A stretch of DNA of 41,097 nt from Paracoccaceae bacterium (GCA_020447005.1 JAGRDO010000026.1:1-41097), one strand, 5' to 3'. Shown: positions 24,817 through 33,955, counted from the first letter of the stretch. The notes: generated from the sequence alone by a model not told the origin. A program made the numbers and translations.

Positions 24817-25226
24817 CCCTCGTGGCAGGTCCCGGTGATCACGGCTACACCTTGCATTTCCGGCGATGAACTCGAATAGGCCGGGCGCAGTGCACGGGTC
24901 CGCACGAACGTCATTCCGGTGGCGCGCTTGATCTTGTATTCGACGATGATCTCGCCGGTGATCCGGACCTTGTCGCGATATACCAGATTGATCTCGGCCC
25001 CACCGACCTTCGCGAGTCCCGGCTTGCCCGTGGTCCTGTTGATCGCCTCGCTATCGGTGATCTCATGCGTACTGCGTTCCGGGACGACGTTTGCAAGATG
25101 CGCCTTCATTTCCGCCGGATCGAAGTCGGAAAACGCGCAACTCAGCGTCACGGCCTGCGCGCTGGCCGGGGATCCGGCTGCGGCCAACGTCGCGGCAAGG
25201 CAAAGCGACAGGGGCAAGCTCTTCAC
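24813..25226 (-). CDS. Secreted protein of unknown function, paralog A
   Basis: 137 aa. A cleavable signal peptide is predicted (MKSLPLSLCLAATLAAAGSP, cleavage after ASA). The mature 112-residue core has two cysteines, one near the N-terminus (TLSCAFSDFD) and one near the end (TGTCHEG), likely a disulfide. It also has the pattern VVP-x2-STH, GLAKVGGAEINLVYRD, then ITGEIIVEYKIKR and TFVRTRALR, which suggests a small beta-rich periplasmic domain. It aligns without gaps to the gene at 25314-25724 (about 49 of 112 positions identical by hand). No known family recognised. Confidence 0.85.
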   Translation of the reverse strand: MKSLPLSLCLAATLAAAGSPASAQAVTLSCAFSDFDPAEMKAHLANVVPERSTHEITDSEAINRTTGKPGLAKVGGAEINLVYRDKVRITGEIIVEYKIKRATGMTFVRTRALRPAYSSSSPEMQGVAVITGTCHEG

Positions 25227-25313
25227 CGAATCGTCACCTCATCCCCGGCAAATCGTCAATTCTCCGGCGGCATCGGTTTCGCCCTCCGCCCCCGACTTGC
25301 GGTTTTCGCCGCC

Positions 25314-25724
25314 CTAGCCCTCGTTGCAGGCGCCGTGGATCGTGAATATCCCGTTGCGCTCGGGGAAATCGTCCCACGGGCTTTGACGGACCGCGCGGGT
25401 CTTTACAAAGGCCTGACCGCTGCCGCGCTTGTAGACATATTCGATGTTGACCTCGCCGGCCACGCGCATGCGGTCCTTGTATTTCAGCCGGATCTCGCTG
25501 CCGCCGACCTCGGCCAGACCGCCGACGCCGGTTTCATCAAGAACGGCAACCGTGCCGTCGATCCGATGCGTGCTGAAGACCGGCACGATCTGTTGCACAT
25601 CGCGTTTGCTGCCCGCGCCGTCATAGCTGGAAAATTCGCAATTCAGGGTCATCGGCGCCGCCGCCACCGCCGTCCCTGCACAAACAATGAGAGTTCCGAG
25701 AAATGCCCCGGCCAGTTTCGTCAT
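25314..25724 (-). CDS. Secreted protein of unknown function, paralog B
   Basis: 136 aa. Signal peptide MTKLAGAFLGTLIVCAGTAV with cleavage near AAA. The core mirrors paralog A: TLNCEFSSYD, IVPVFSTHRI, GLAEVGGSEIRLKYKD, VAGEVNIEYVYKR, AFVKTRAVR and a terminal GACNEG. Both genes are on the same strand, 87 nt apart, and both end in the same EG-TAG with similar flanking bases, indicating tandem duplication. The ATG lies 222 nt from serS, which is divergent. Function unknown; a role in the envelope or secreted milieu is inferred only from the signal peptide. Confidence 0.85.
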   Translation of the reverse strand: MTKLAGAFLGTLIVCAGTAVAAAPMTLNCEFSSYDGAGSKRDVQQIVPVFSTHRIDGTVAVLDETGVGGLAEVGGSEIRLKYKDRMRVAGEVNIEYVYKRGSGQAFVKTRAVRQSPWDDFPERNGIFTIHGACNEG

Positions 25725-25946
25725 GCTCGCCCCCTACCAATGAACTCTGGACCACCAAAAGGACGGGCCCTGAACACTCCATGACCGCTATCATCCCGGA
25801 CCACAACACATTTCTTCCCTTTCGGCCGTCCTACGTTCAATCGGACCCGTGCGGCGACATTGTTCCCGGATCGGACAGCGCCCTGTCCCTTCCACATACC
25901 GCCCCGATATGGCATAGGCAGGGCGTCAGACCGCATGAGGCCCGCA

Positions 25947-27239
25947 ATGCACGATATCCGTTCGATCCGCGAAAACCCCGCCGCCTTTGACGCAGGCCTT
26001 GCCAGGCGCGGCCTTGCCGGATTTTCCGCGGAAATCCTCGCCATTGACGAGGCGCGGCGGGCAAAGATCCTTGCCGCCGAAACCGCGCAGGCCGCGCAGA
26101 ACGCCGCCTCGAAAGAGGTCGGCGCCGCCAAGGCCCGGGGCGACGAGGCCGGGTTCGAGCGTCTGCGGGCGCTCGTTGCCGAAAAGAAGGCCGAAATCGC
26201 AAGGCTGGGCGAAGAGGCCGCGGCCGAGGACAGCCGCCTGCGCGACCTTCTGATGGGTATCCCCAACCTGCCGCATGACGACGTGCCCGTGGGGGCGGAT
26301 GAACATGACAACGTCGAAATCCGCCGCTGGGGCACGCCGCGTACCTTCGATTTCAAGCCCGTCGAACATTACGAGATTGCCGGGGCAAAACCCGGCATGG
26401 ATTTCGAAACCGCCGCGAAGCTTTCCGGCAGCCGCTTTGTCCTTTTGCGGGGCGGTGTCGCCCGCATCCACCGGGCGCTCGCGCAGTTCATGCTCGATCT
26501 GCACACGGGCGAACACGGGCTGACCGAAACGATGACCCCGGTCCTCGTCAAGGAAGACGCGATGTACGGCACCAATCAGCTGCCGAAATTCGCCGAGGAC
26601 AGCTATCAGACGACAAACGGCTGGTGGCTGATCCCGACCTCCGAGGTGACGCTGACCAATACCGTGGCGGGCGACATCCTTGATGAGGCGGCGCTGCCCA
26701 TCCGCATGACCTCGCACACCCAGTGCTTCCGGTCCGAGGCGGGCAGTGCCGGCAAGGACACGGCGGGCATGCTCCGCCAGCATCAGTTCGAAAAGGTCGA
26801 GATGGTGTCGATCACCACGCCCGAGACCAGCCTTGCCGAACACGAACGCATGACGAAATGCGCCGAAGCGGTGCTGGAACGGCTTGGCCTGCCCTACCGC
26901 ACCATGGTCCTGTCGACCGGCGACATGGGCTTTGGCGCGCGCAAGACCCATGATATCGAGGTCTGGCTGCCCGGCCAGGACACCTACCGCGAAATCTCTT
27001 CCGTGTCCGTCTGTGGCGATTTTCAGGCCCGGCGGATGAACGCGCGCTATCGCCCGGCAGGCACCGGCAAGCCCGATTTCGTCCATACGCTGAACGGATC
27101 GGGCCTTGCCGTCGGGCGCTGCCTGATCGCGGTGCTGGAAAACGGCCAGCAGGCGGATGGCTCGGTCGATCTGCCCGAGGCGCTCCATGGCCATCTTGGC
27201 GGCAAGACCCGCCTGACCGCCGACGGCGTTCTGGTGTGA
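25947..27239 (+). CDS. serS: Seryl-tRNA synthetase
   Basis: 430 aa from [20 protein letters not shown] at 25947, behind GAGG; an in-frame start at 25860 adds a non-conserved tail. The N-terminal long coiled-coil arm that grips the tRNA-Ser variable arm covers about 30-100. Class II motifs 2 and 3 follow: [20 protein letters not shown] and the C-terminal [16 protein letters not shown]. It charges tRNA-Ser and also supplies Ser-tRNA(Sec) if present. Its stop overlaps the FkbM start (GTGA). Confidence 0.97.
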   Translation: MHDIRSIRENPAAFDAGLARRGLAGFSAEILAIDEARRAKILAAETAQAAQNAASKEVGAAKARGDEAGFERLRALVAEKKAEIARLGEEAAAEDSRLRDLLMGIPNLPHDDVPVGADEHDNVEIRRWGTPRTFDFKPVEHYEIAGAKPGMDFETAAKLSGSRFVLLRGGVARIHRALAQFMLDLHTGEHGLTETMTPVLVKEDAMYGTNQLPKFAEDSYQTTNGWWLIPTSEVTLTNTVAGDILDEAALPIRMTSHTQCFRSEAGSAGKDTAGMLRQHQFEKVEMVSITTPETSLAEHERMTKCAEAVLERLGLPYRTMVLSTGDMGFGARKTHDIEVWLPGQDTYREISSVSVCGDFQARRMNARYRPAGTGKPDFVHTLNGSGLAVGRCLIAVLENGQQADGSVDLPEALHGHLGGKTRLTADGVLV

Positions 27240-27940
27240 CCCCGGGCCAGCCGGGCCCGCGCCCGCGCTATGACGAGGTTCTGACCGTCGCGGGGATCCG
27301 CATTCCCTTCGATCCGAAGGTGATCACCCCTTTGACCGAAGCGCCGATGCGCGCCGGCACCTATGAACTGGCCGAGGCGCGGGAATTGCGCCGGATCCTT
27401 CGCGCGGGCGACCGGGTTCTGGAACTGGGCGGCGGGGTCGGGTTTCTGTCGACCATTGCAGCGCTTTCGCCCGGCATCGGCCGTGTCGTGACCGTCGAGG
27501 CCAGCCCGAAACTGATCCCGATGATCCGCGAAACCCACCGCCTGAACGGCGTGACGGGTGTCGAGGTGATCGCGGGCGCCGCCGTCGCCGAGGGGGGCGG
27601 GGATATCGACTTTTTCCTGCGGCCGCATTTCTGGGGATCGTCGCTCGACGCGAACCTTCGCGCCTATTCCCGCGCGGTCAAGCGGCCGCGCATCGCGGTG
27701 GCCCCGCTCATCGCCGGCCTTCGCCCCAGCGTGATCGTCTGCGACATCGAAGGCGGCGAGGACGGGCTTTTCGACGGGGCCGATCTCAGCCCGGTCCGCC
27801 ATATGGTGATCGAGCTTCATCCCAAGGCTTACGGCGAAGAGGGCGTGGACCGCGTGCTTGCGGTCCTGAACGCCAAGGGTCTGCGGGGCGACCCCACCGC
27901 ACCGAAGCGCAAGGGTGTCGTGCTGCTCGACCGGGTCTAA
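27236..27940 (+). CDS. FkbM-family methyltransferase
   Basis: 234 aa from a GTG at 27236 overlapping the serS stop. The SAM-binding motif I is [33 protein letters not shown] follows as motif II, and [13 protein letters not shown] is the conserved D-x-E-G-x-E segment of FkbM methyltransferases. These O-methylate sugars, polyketides or other small molecules; here no polysaccharide or natural-product genes are nearby, so the substrate is unknown. Coupling to serS implies co-expression. It converges on der with an 11-nt gap. Confidence 0.88.
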   Translation: MTPGQPGPRPRYDEVLTVAGIRIPFDPKVITPLTEAPMRAGTYELAEARELRRILRAGDRVLELGGGVGFLSTIAALSPGIGRVVTVEASPKLIPMIRETHRLNGVTGVEVIAGAAVAEGGGDIDFFLRPHFWGSSLDANLRAYSRAVKRPRIAVAPLIAGLRPSVIVCDIEGGEDGLFDGADLSPVRHMVIELHPKAYGEEGVDRVLAVLNAKGLRGDPTAPKRKGVVLLDRV

Positions 27941-27951
27941 GCCCTGCCCGT

Positions 27952-29412
27952 TCAGCCCTTCTTGACCGGATTGCCCTTGTGTTTCCTCAGGCGCGAGGGC
28001 GTGTGGAACTTCCTGTCCTTGAAGGGGTTCTTGTCGCCCTGATCCCGGAAGGTCAGCCGGACCGGCGTGCCGGGCATGTCAAAGTCGGCCCGCAAGCCAT
28101 TGACAAGATAGCGGGAATAGCTTTCGGGCAGCATCTCGCCATGATTGCACATGACGACGAATGCGGGGGGCCGTGTCTTCACCTGCGTCATGTAGCGCAG
28201 CTTGATCCGGCGGCCACCGGGGGCCGGGGGGGGATGGGCCTCGGTCATCGCGCCCAGCCACTGGTTCAGCCGCGCGGTCGAAACGCGGCGGTTCCAGACG
28301 TCATAGGCCTTCAGGATCGCGGCATGAAGCCGGTCAAGCCCCTTGCCCGTTCTGGCCGATACCGTCACCATCGGGGCGCCGCGCAGCTGTGGCAAAAGCC
28401 GCTCGAAAGCTTCGCGCAGCTCTTTCAGCTTCTCGCTCTTGTCATCCTCCAGATCCCATTTGTTGGCCGCCACAACAACCGCGCGGCCTTCGGTTTCGGC
28501 GAAATCGGCAATGCGCAGGTCCTGTTGTTCAAAGGGGATGGCGACATCCAGAAGCACAACCACCACCTCGGCGAAGCGGACCGCGCGAATCCCGTCCGAA
28601 ACCGAAAGTTTTTCAATCTTGTCAGATATTTTCGCGCGTTTCCTCATCCCCGCCGTATCGAAGATGCGCATCGGGGTGCCCAGGAAGTCGGCCCGAACCG
28701 AAATCGCGTCGCGGGTGATGCCGGCCTCGGGCCCGGTCAACAGCCGGTCTTCTCCGATGATCTTGTTGATCAGCGTCGACTTGCCCGCGTTCGGGCGGCC
28801 GATGACCGCGATCTGAAGGGGCTTTTCGCGTGTGGGCGTGCGCGGCCCCTCCTCGCCGTCATCTTCCGTGACATCGACATCGACCTCGGGCGCATCGGCG
28901 GCGGCCTTCGCCTCGAACTCTTCGGCCAGCGGGCGCAGGATGTGGTAAAGCTCGTCCATCCCCTCGCCATGTTCGGCCGAAAGCCGCAAGGGTTCCCCAA
29001 GACCCAGCGACCATGCGTCGATCACACCGGCGTCGGCCACCTTGCCCTCGGCCTTGTTGGCGGCAAGGATCACATGGGCGTTCTTCTTGCGCAGGATACC
29101 GGCAAAGACCTGATCGGTCGGCGTGACCCCTGCCCGCGCGTCGATGACGAACAGGCAGATATCGGCCATCTCGACCGCGCGTTCGGTCAGCCGCCGCATC
29201 CGGCCCTGAAGGCTGTCATCGGTGACATCCTCCAGCCCGGCCGAGTCGATCACCGTGAAGCGCAGGTCCCCCAGCTTCGCGTCGCCCTCCCGCAGGTCGC
29301 GCGTCACCCCCGGCTGGTCATCGACCAGCGCGAGTTTCTTGCCAACCAGCCGGTTGAACAGCGTCGATTTGCCGACATTCGGGCGCCCGACAATGGCGAG
29401 GGTAAAGCTCAT
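27952..29412 (-). CDS. der: Ribosome biogenesis GTPase Der (EngA)
   Basis: 486 aa with two tandem GTPase domains and a C-terminal KH-like domain. G1 motifs are GRPNVGKST (9-17) and GRPNAGKST (206-213 region); G3 motifs DSAGL and DTAGM; NKxD-type motifs ANKAEGK and ANKWDLED. Der acts in 50S assembly. An acidic linker ([14 protein letters not shown]) separates the two G domains. The C-terminus is basic. It is the last gene of yfgM-bamB-der, the same order as in E. coli. Confidence 0.97.
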   Translation of the reverse strand: MSFTLAIVGRPNVGKSTLFNRLVGKKLALVDDQPGVTRDLREGDAKLGDLRFTVIDSAGLEDVTDDSLQGRMRRLTERAVEMADICLFVIDARAGVTPTDQVFAGILRKKNAHVILAANKAEGKVADAGVIDAWSLGLGEPLRLSAEHGEGMDELYHILRPLAEEFEAKAAADAPEVDVDVTEDDGEEGPRTPTREKPLQIAVIGRPNAGKSTLINKIIGEDRLLTGPEAGITRDAISVRADFLGTPMRIFDTAGMRKRAKISDKIEKLSVSDGIRAVRFAEVVVVLLDVAIPFEQQDLRIADFAETEGRAVVVAANKWDLEDDKSEKLKELREAFERLLPQLRGAPMVTVSARTGKGLDRLHAAILKAYDVWNRRVSTARLNQWLGAMTEAHPPPAPGGRRIKLRYMTQVKTRPPAFVVMCNHGEMLPESYSRYLVNGLRADFDMPGTPVRLTFRDQGDKNPFKDRKFHTPSRLRKHKGNPVKKG

Positions 29413-29457
29413 GGTGTCATTCCTGATAGGAAGCCGCCCGCATACACGGGTTTGCCG

Positions 29458-30789
29458 CTATCGGAAAGCCCGAAGCTTGCCATCCTGCGTCACGACATAA
29501 AGGGTGCCGCCCGCGATCGCCGGGGCGGCGGCGGCGGCATCGCCGATCTCGACCGAGGCGGCCAGCGCCCCCGAGGCCGGATCGAAAAGACGCACCAAAC
29601 CGTCGCTCGACGCGGTCAGAAGGCGCCCGCCCGCCAGAACCGGGCCGAAATGCGCATAGATGTTGCGCCGGCGCTTGGTGCGGTCCTTGGTGTAATAGGG
29701 CAGATCGTTGCGCCATGTCAGCGCGCCGGTTCCCGCGTCGACCCGCAAAAGCTGATCCTCGTCATTGACGAAGAAGACCGCCCCGCCCGCCACGACCACC
29801 GGACCGGTCGCGCCTTCGCGCGTCGTCCACAGCGTCTGGCCGGTATCGGCATCGAAGGCGCCAAGCGTTCCGGCCGAACTCGCGGCATAGACACGCCCGT
29901 CCGCGATGACCGGATCGCCGGTCAGATCGGTGATGGTGGCAAAGGCCCGCCCGCGCCGCTGCCCGGCGACGTACCCGCCCCAAAGCCCGGTTCCCGTCAC
30001 CTTTTCGACCGCCACGACCTGGCCCGAGGCAAGCGGGAAGACCGCCTGCCGGGCATCCGCCGCCGGAGCGGAGGCCCCTTCAACGCCGGTGCCGTTGCCC
30101 GCGCCGGGCAATGTCCATTCGACCTTGCCGTCCGAGGCGCGGATGGCCCATGCCGACCCGTCGCGAAGTGCGACAAAGACGCGGCCATCCGAAACGGCGG
30201 GCGCGCCGCCCGGTGCCGCATCGAAGCGCTGCCGCCAGATCTCGTTGCCCGTATCGGGGTCAAGCGCCACCAGATCGCCAAATCCGGTCGTCGCATAGAC
30301 CCGGCCCTCGCCATAGGCCAGACCGCCGCCCGAAGCATCGCCCTTGCGGTCGCTCGCGGGCGTCAGGTCCCGCCGCCAGAGAACCGCGCCCGCCGTCGAC
30401 ACGGCCGCGACGCCCGCCTCGGCATCCATGGCAAAGATGCGCCCCCCCGCCACCACCGGATCGGCGGTGATGCGGTTCTTGCGGCTGTTTCCGGCACCGA
30501 TCGACACCGACCAGAGCGGCGCGGGCGGCGCGGCCAGCGCGACGTTGCCGGCGTTATGGGCCGCGTTTCCGGCGCGCTGGGTCCAGTCGGCATTGGCCCG
30601 CGCCGCCGGCAGTGCGATCGGACTTGCCGCGCCCTCGACCGGGGCGAGCGACACCACATCCTCCGGGGCGCCGCCGATCACCGCGTTGCGCGGATCCTGC
30701 CGCACCCCGTCGAGGATCAACTCGCCGCTCCCGCAGGACGCCAGCAAAGCCAGCACCGCTACCGTGCCCAAACCATTGGTGACTTTCAC
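29458..30789 (-). CDS. bamB: Outer membrane assembly factor BamB-like PQQ beta-propeller lipoprotein
   Basis: 443 aa from a GTG at 30789 (GAGGGGGC lies upstream). The lipobox is LLASC (Cys19). The mature chain is a series of PQQ/beta-propeller repeats, e.g. GRIFAMDAEAGVAAVSTAG, GRVYATTGFGDLVALDPDTG, VFVALRDGSAWAIRASDGKV, YAASSAGTLGAFDADTGQTL. It is a BAM complex scaffold lipoprotein; PQQ itself is not bound. The order yfgM-bamB-der supports the assignment. A GTG at 30795 is an alternative start. Confidence 0.88.
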   Translation of the reverse strand: MKVTNGLGTVAVLALLASCGSGELILDGVRQDPRNAVIGGAPEDVVSLAPVEGAASPIALPAARANADWTQRAGNAAHNAGNVALAAPPAPLWSVSIGAGNSRKNRITADPVVAGGRIFAMDAEAGVAAVSTAGAVLWRRDLTPASDRKGDASGGGLAYGEGRVYATTGFGDLVALDPDTGNEIWRQRFDAAPGGAPAVSDGRVFVALRDGSAWAIRASDGKVEWTLPGAGNGTGVEGASAPAADARQAVFPLASGQVVAVEKVTGTGLWGGYVAGQRRGRAFATITDLTGDPVIADGRVYAASSAGTLGAFDADTGQTLWTTREGATGPVVVAGGAVFFVNDEDQLLRVDAGTGALTWRNDLPYYTKDRTKRRRNIYAHFGPVLAGGRLLTASSDGLVRLFDPASGALAASVEIGDAAAAAPAIAGGTLYVVTQDGKLRAFR

Positions 30790-30856
30790 TGCCACGCCCC
30801 CTCGTCTTCTTCCTGCCGTCCGCCTGCCCCTGGCCGCTGGCCAGCCGCGGGCACGG

Positions 30857-31516
30857 TCATGCCGCCTCGGGATCGCCCCCAAGCACCACAATCAACTGTG
30901 TCACCCGGCGACGCAAGCCCGCGGTCGCATCGGGTTCTTCCAAGATCAGCCGCAACTGTTTCAGCGCGCCCTCGGTATCGCCGGCATCGGCCATGACGAT
31001 GGCCTGCTGCTCCATCGCCAGCACCCTGTAGGGCGCTCCGGGCATGGCCAGTTCCGCAAGCGTCGCGTCCCGTTCCGCCGCGTCCATCCCGGCCCCGGCC
31101 AGCACCACCGATTTCAGCCGCGCAAGGTCGCGCAGGCTCGCGTTCAGGGCAGGATCGGCCGCCATCGTCTCCAGCCGCGCAAGCGCGCCGTCGCGGTCGC
31201 CCCCGCGCAACGCCTCATCCGCCGCAAGAAATTCCGCCACCGCATCGCGGTCGCGCCCGTCATCGCCGGCAACCGTATCCAGAGCGGCAACCCGCGCCTG
31301 CGGATCGCTTGTTTCCAGCGCCGCCAGAACGGCATCGCCGAAGGCACGGGCATCGGACGTGGCCCGGGCCTTCTGCCATTCGTTCCATGCCGCCCCGCCG
31401 ACGATCGCCACGACCAGCGCGATGCCGATCCAGCCATATCTGCGGAATATCGCGAACAGCTTGTCGCGGCGGACCTCTTCGGTCACTTCATCGATGAAAC
31501 TGTCGGTCTCGCTCAC
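30857..31516 (-). CDS. YfgM/TPR-like membrane-anchored protein
   Basis: 219 aa from a GTG at 31516, preceded by GGAGGATTGC. Residues about 30-46 form a transmembrane helix (YGWIGIALVVAIVGGAAWNEW) after a short cytoplasmic N-terminus. The rest is helical and TPR-like, ending AGLRRRVTQLIVVLGGDPEA. It corresponds to YfgM, an inner-membrane partner of SecYEG and periplasmic chaperones in E. coli, or the tetratricopeptide 'DUF2133-like' alphaproteobacterial version. It lies upstream of bamB, 67 nt apart. It is divergent from the RTX gene. Confidence 0.85.
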   Translation of the reverse strand: MSETDSFIDEVTEEVRRDKLFAIFRRYGWIGIALVVAIVGGAAWNEWQKARATSDARAFGDAVLAALETSDPQARVAALDTVAGDDGRDRDAVAEFLAADEALRGGDRDGALARLETMAADPALNASLRDLARLKSVVLAGAGMDAAERDATLAELAMPGAPYRVLAMEQQAIVMADAGDTEGALKQLRLILEEPDATAGLRRRVTQLIVVLGGDPEAA

Positions 31517-31631
31517 GCAATCCTCCACCCGGCGGCGCCAATCGCTCCGTCATCTCATACACGCTTGCGCCAGCAAAAGCCAAGCCGCCCCGGGCATCCG
31601 CGAATGCAGCCCGGCAACGCTTCGCACTTAT

Positions 31632-31660
31632 CAGGAAAATGGCCGCTCATATGCCATAAT
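31632..31660 (+). promoter_or_regulatory. Candidate -10 region upstream of the RTX gene
   Basis: CATAAT at 31655-31660 is a 5/6 match to the -10 consensus, about 48 nt before the RTX ATG. No convincing -35 (CAGGAA at 31632-31637 with a 17-nt spacer) is present, so an activator or a non-housekeeping sigma factor may be involved. The 191-nt divergent region 31517-31707 otherwise shows nothing identified, apart from a weak CCTTA/TAAGG pairing that overlaps the ribosome binding site. Confidence 0.3.
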
Positions 31661-31707
31661 TTCGCCAAGGCAGGCAGACATCCCTTACCGCAAGTTAAGG
31701 AAATGTC

Positions 31708-32604
31708 ATGGATCCGGCCTTTTTTGGTAACGCGCTGTTCTTCTCGATGATCCTTGCGCATGCGCTGGGGTTTCTCGATGACCTGTTCGACGGCGGTTCC
31801 GGCGACGGGGACGGGCCGACATCGGAGGGCGCGCGCGACTATGATCCCACGCTCTATGGCGAAGAGGTTCTGGGCACCGCCGGGGCGGATGACATGGTCA
31901 ACCCGACGCCGCTCGACGGCATCGGCAGCGCCTGGTTCCTCGGGGGCGGGAACGATTCGCTCGATGCCTCCTATGACGCCGATTACGTCGATGCCGGCAG
32001 CGGCAACGACACGCTTGAAATGCGCGGCGGCGATGACATCGTCTTTGCCGGCGATGGCGATGACAGCGTCGATGGCGGCGTCGGCAACGACACGATCCAC
32101 GGCGATGCGGGCAATGATTCGCTGGTCGGCAACGGCGGCGATGACAGCATTTTCGGCGATGCCGGCGATGACGTGATCGAAGGCGGCTCGGGCGCCGACC
32201 ATATCGATGGCGGCGATGGCAATGACACCCTTTCCGGCGCCTATCTCGGCAGCACCGACACATCGTCCGACACGCTGATTGGCGGCGCGGGCGCGGACCA
32301 GCTCTGGCTTTCGGCGGATGATCACGGGATCGGCGGCGCGGATGACGATTTCTTCGCGCTTGACGGCGACCTGACCGGCGGCGCGATCGCGGTCGAGGAC
32401 TTTACGCCCGGGTCAGACAGCATCGCGGTCTACTACACCCCCGCGCTTGACAGCAGCGGCGCCGCCATCACCCCCACACTCGACGTTCAGACCAGCACCG
32501 ACGGGCTTTCGGGCGAGGTCTTCCTAGACGGCGTGCATATCGCCACCGTCACAGGCGGGCAGAGCCTTTCGCCCTCCGACATCGCGCTTATCCCGACCGC
32601 CTGA
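31708..32604 (+). CDS. Small RTX (haemolysin-type calcium-binding repeat) protein
   Basis: 298 aa. The N-terminus has a hydrophobic stretch (NALFFSMILAHALGFLDDLF), then an acidic linker. Residues 79-177 are RTX nonapeptides, about eleven units in register (e.g. GSGNDTLEM, GDGDDSVDG, GVGNDTIHG), which bind Ca2+ as a beta-roll. The C-terminal 120 residues include LIGGAGADQL and a final domain (VEDFTPGSDSIAVYY) common in RTX proteins. Such proteins are normally exported by a type I system; none is in the window. No catalytic domain is seen. TTAAGGAAATGTC precedes the ATG. Confidence 0.88.
   Translation: MDPAFFGNALFFSMILAHALGFLDDLFDGGSGDGDGPTSEGARDYDPTLYGEEVLGTAGADDMVNPTPLDGIGSAWFLGGGNDSLDASYDADYVDAGSGNDTLEMRGGDDIVFAGDGDDSVDGGVGNDTIHGDAGNDSLVGNGGDDSIFGDAGDDVIEGGSGADHIDGGDGNDTLSGAYLGSTDTSSDTLIGGAGADQLWLSADDHGIGGADDDFFALDGDLTGGAIAVEDFTPGSDSIAVYYTPALDSSGAAITPTLDVQTSTDGLSGEVFLDGVHIATVTGGQSLSPSDIALIPTA
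31942..32238 (+). repeat. RTX-encoding imperfect 27-bp tandem repeats
   Basis: Eleven 27-bp units, one per nonapeptide, run from codon 79 to codon 177 of the RTX gene. DNA units share a GGCGATGACAGC-like core but are diverged, so the array is a protein-level repeat rather than a recent DNA expansion. Confidence 0.8.
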
Positions 32605-32638
32605 GGCCATGACCGCACGGGGGGGGCGCGGTCAGGCC
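32605..32638 (+). terminator. Hairpin after the RTX gene
   Basis: GGCC-A-TGACCGC (32605-32616, one bulged A) pairs with GCGGTCAGGCC (32628-32638) around an 11-nt G-rich loop, starting right after the stop codon. No T-tract follows. Probably limits readthrough into the lipoprotein gene. Confidence 0.4.
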
Positions 32639-32731
32639 CGTCCCGCGGCCTCCCCGGCATCGGCCGGCAAGGCCCTCCGGCCCAGTCATGGAACCAGAAT
32701 AAAATACACCCGATCAATGGCTTGCCCGACC

Positions 32732-32746
32732 AAAACGGCCCGTTTT
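32732..32746. promoter_or_regulatory. Perfect 15-bp dyad upstream of the lipoprotein gene, candidate operator
   Basis: AAAACGGCCCGTTTT is a perfect palindrome around one central C, 75 nt before the lipoprotein ATG and 12 nt upstream of a TTGACC (32759-32764) that could be a -35 element. As RNA the hairpin would be small, so a DNA-binding protein site is more likely. The rest of the 217-nt gap 32605-32821 holds the preceding hairpin and nothing else I can identify. Confidence 0.4.
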
Positions 32747-32821
32747 CCCAGGTGAGGTTTGACCAAAAGCCATGTGGATGCAAACATATGGCATTGCAAC
32801 TGACACTCTGGGGGGAGGTTC

Positions 32822-33937
32822 ATGCAACGCATTCTGCTTGCCATTCTTTCATGCCTGTTCATGTCGGCCTGCGTTCTTGACGGCAGTTCCGACATCCTGA
32901 ATTCCGAGGTGGACATCGATATCGGCAGCGGAACGCGCGGGATCGTCCTGCAGAAGGCGCCCGACCCGGCCTATGAAAACGCGGCGTGGATGGGTGTTTT
33001 CGCGGGAAGCAAGCTGATCCGGCGCACCGGGCACGCAACCTATCTGGTCACAGCGGCCAAGGACGGCAAGGAAGAATACACGTTGCGCCTGCTGGCACCG
33101 CTGCAGGGCAATTCCGAATGGCTCGTGGCCGAGGTGACGACACCGACAACCGCCGCCGGGACAGCCAGCTACATGCCCCTGCGCCATGCCGACGGGACAT
33201 TCACCATCCTGCCCTGGTCACCCAAGCTTCTGGCCGCCTGGCAGCCCGACGACGATTTCGGCCGCGAATTGCTGGCGCGGATGAAGGCCGCGGGGATGGA
33301 TGGCGAAAAATTTGTCGCCACGACGCCGCAGCATCTGGCCGACCTGCTTCATGTCTCCTCACGCTTTGATCCGCGTTACCGGATCGAATACCGGATCGGC
33401 CAGCGCTCTTCCCCCGGTCAGGCACAGCCCGGCAACTGGCAGATCGAATCCTCCGAGGATGTCATCACCAAGAAGAAAACCGCCTATGCCCGGCTTGAAG
33501 CCGCGCGGACCGAGCCCGGCGGCCGGATGTTCTTTCAGTTCGAATGCAACGGGTCCGAGATGAACGCCTGGTTCTCGACCCCCGGAAAAGGGCTCCGCCC
33601 GGTCGTCCGGGATGCCGAAGTGCCCGCTGTGGCGCTCGACATGCGGTTCAATGACAGTCAGGTGATCACCATGCTCTGGGTCCAGCGCGGCAAGGCGGAC
33701 GAATTCAGCCAGCCCAACCCTTTCGAGGCGATGGGCCTTGGCCTGATCAAGGGCTTCAGCCCACGCCTGAAAGAGGCGGCGACAGGCTGGAAAGCGAATG
33801 ATTTCCGAAAGCTTCTGACGTCGGCGAACGCGCTGGTCGTGCGGGTGCGGACGGCGGGTGGCGGCGACCTTGTCGGCCACTTCGTCCCCCGCGCGCCCGA
33901 CATGCTTGCCGCGCATCTGCGGTCCTGCGCCAAATAG
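32822..33937 (+). CDS. Lipoprotein of unknown function
   Basis: 371 aa from ATG 32822 behind GGGGGGAGGTTC. Lipobox is LFMSAC (Cys17), so it is lipid-anchored. The mature part begins with an acidic stretch (LNSEVDIDIGSGTRG), and no known domain is recognised. It contains a mid-region ARMKAAGMDGEKFVATTPQH and a C-terminal half rich in beta strands with FQFECNGSEMNAWF; two of its few cysteines (in FECNGS and LRSCAK) lie in this half. Codon usage looks like the neighbours. The stop overlaps a hairpin shared with atm1. Confidence 0.8.
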   Translation: MQRILLAILSCLFMSACVLDGSSDILNSEVDIDIGSGTRGIVLQKAPDPAYENAAWMGVFAGSKLIRRTGHATYLVTAAKDGKEEYTLRLLAPLQGNSEWLVAEVTTPTTAAGTASYMPLRHADGTFTILPWSPKLLAAWQPDDDFGRELLARMKAAGMDGEKFVATTPQHLADLLHVSSRFDPRYRIEYRIGQRSSPGQAQPGNWQIESSEDVITKKKTAYARLEAARTEPGGRMFFQFECNGSEMNAWFSTPGKGLRPVVRDAEVPAVALDMRFNDSQVITMLWVQRGKADEFSQPNPFEAMGLGLIKGFSPRLKEAATGWKANDFRKLLTSANALVVRVRTAGGGDLVGHFVPRAPDMLAAHLRSCAK

Positions 33938-33955
33938 ACGCCCCCCCGCGGCGTC
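33937..33955. terminator. Short hairpin shared by convergent lipoprotein and atm1 genes
   Basis: GACGCC (33937-33942) and GGCGTC (33950-33955) form a 6-bp stem with a C-rich 7-nt loop, overlapping both stop codons. Weak, and without T-tracts. Confidence 0.3.

Noticed and set aside
27979..30996. 1005-aa + strand open frame opposite der and bamB
   Set aside because: It mirrors der and bamB codons in the complementary frame, with no signature or ribosome binding site.
31555..32325. Val/Ala-rich antisense frame (256 aa) opposite the RTX repeat
   Set aside because: Its periodic composition is a direct mirror of the RTX nonapeptides on the other strand.
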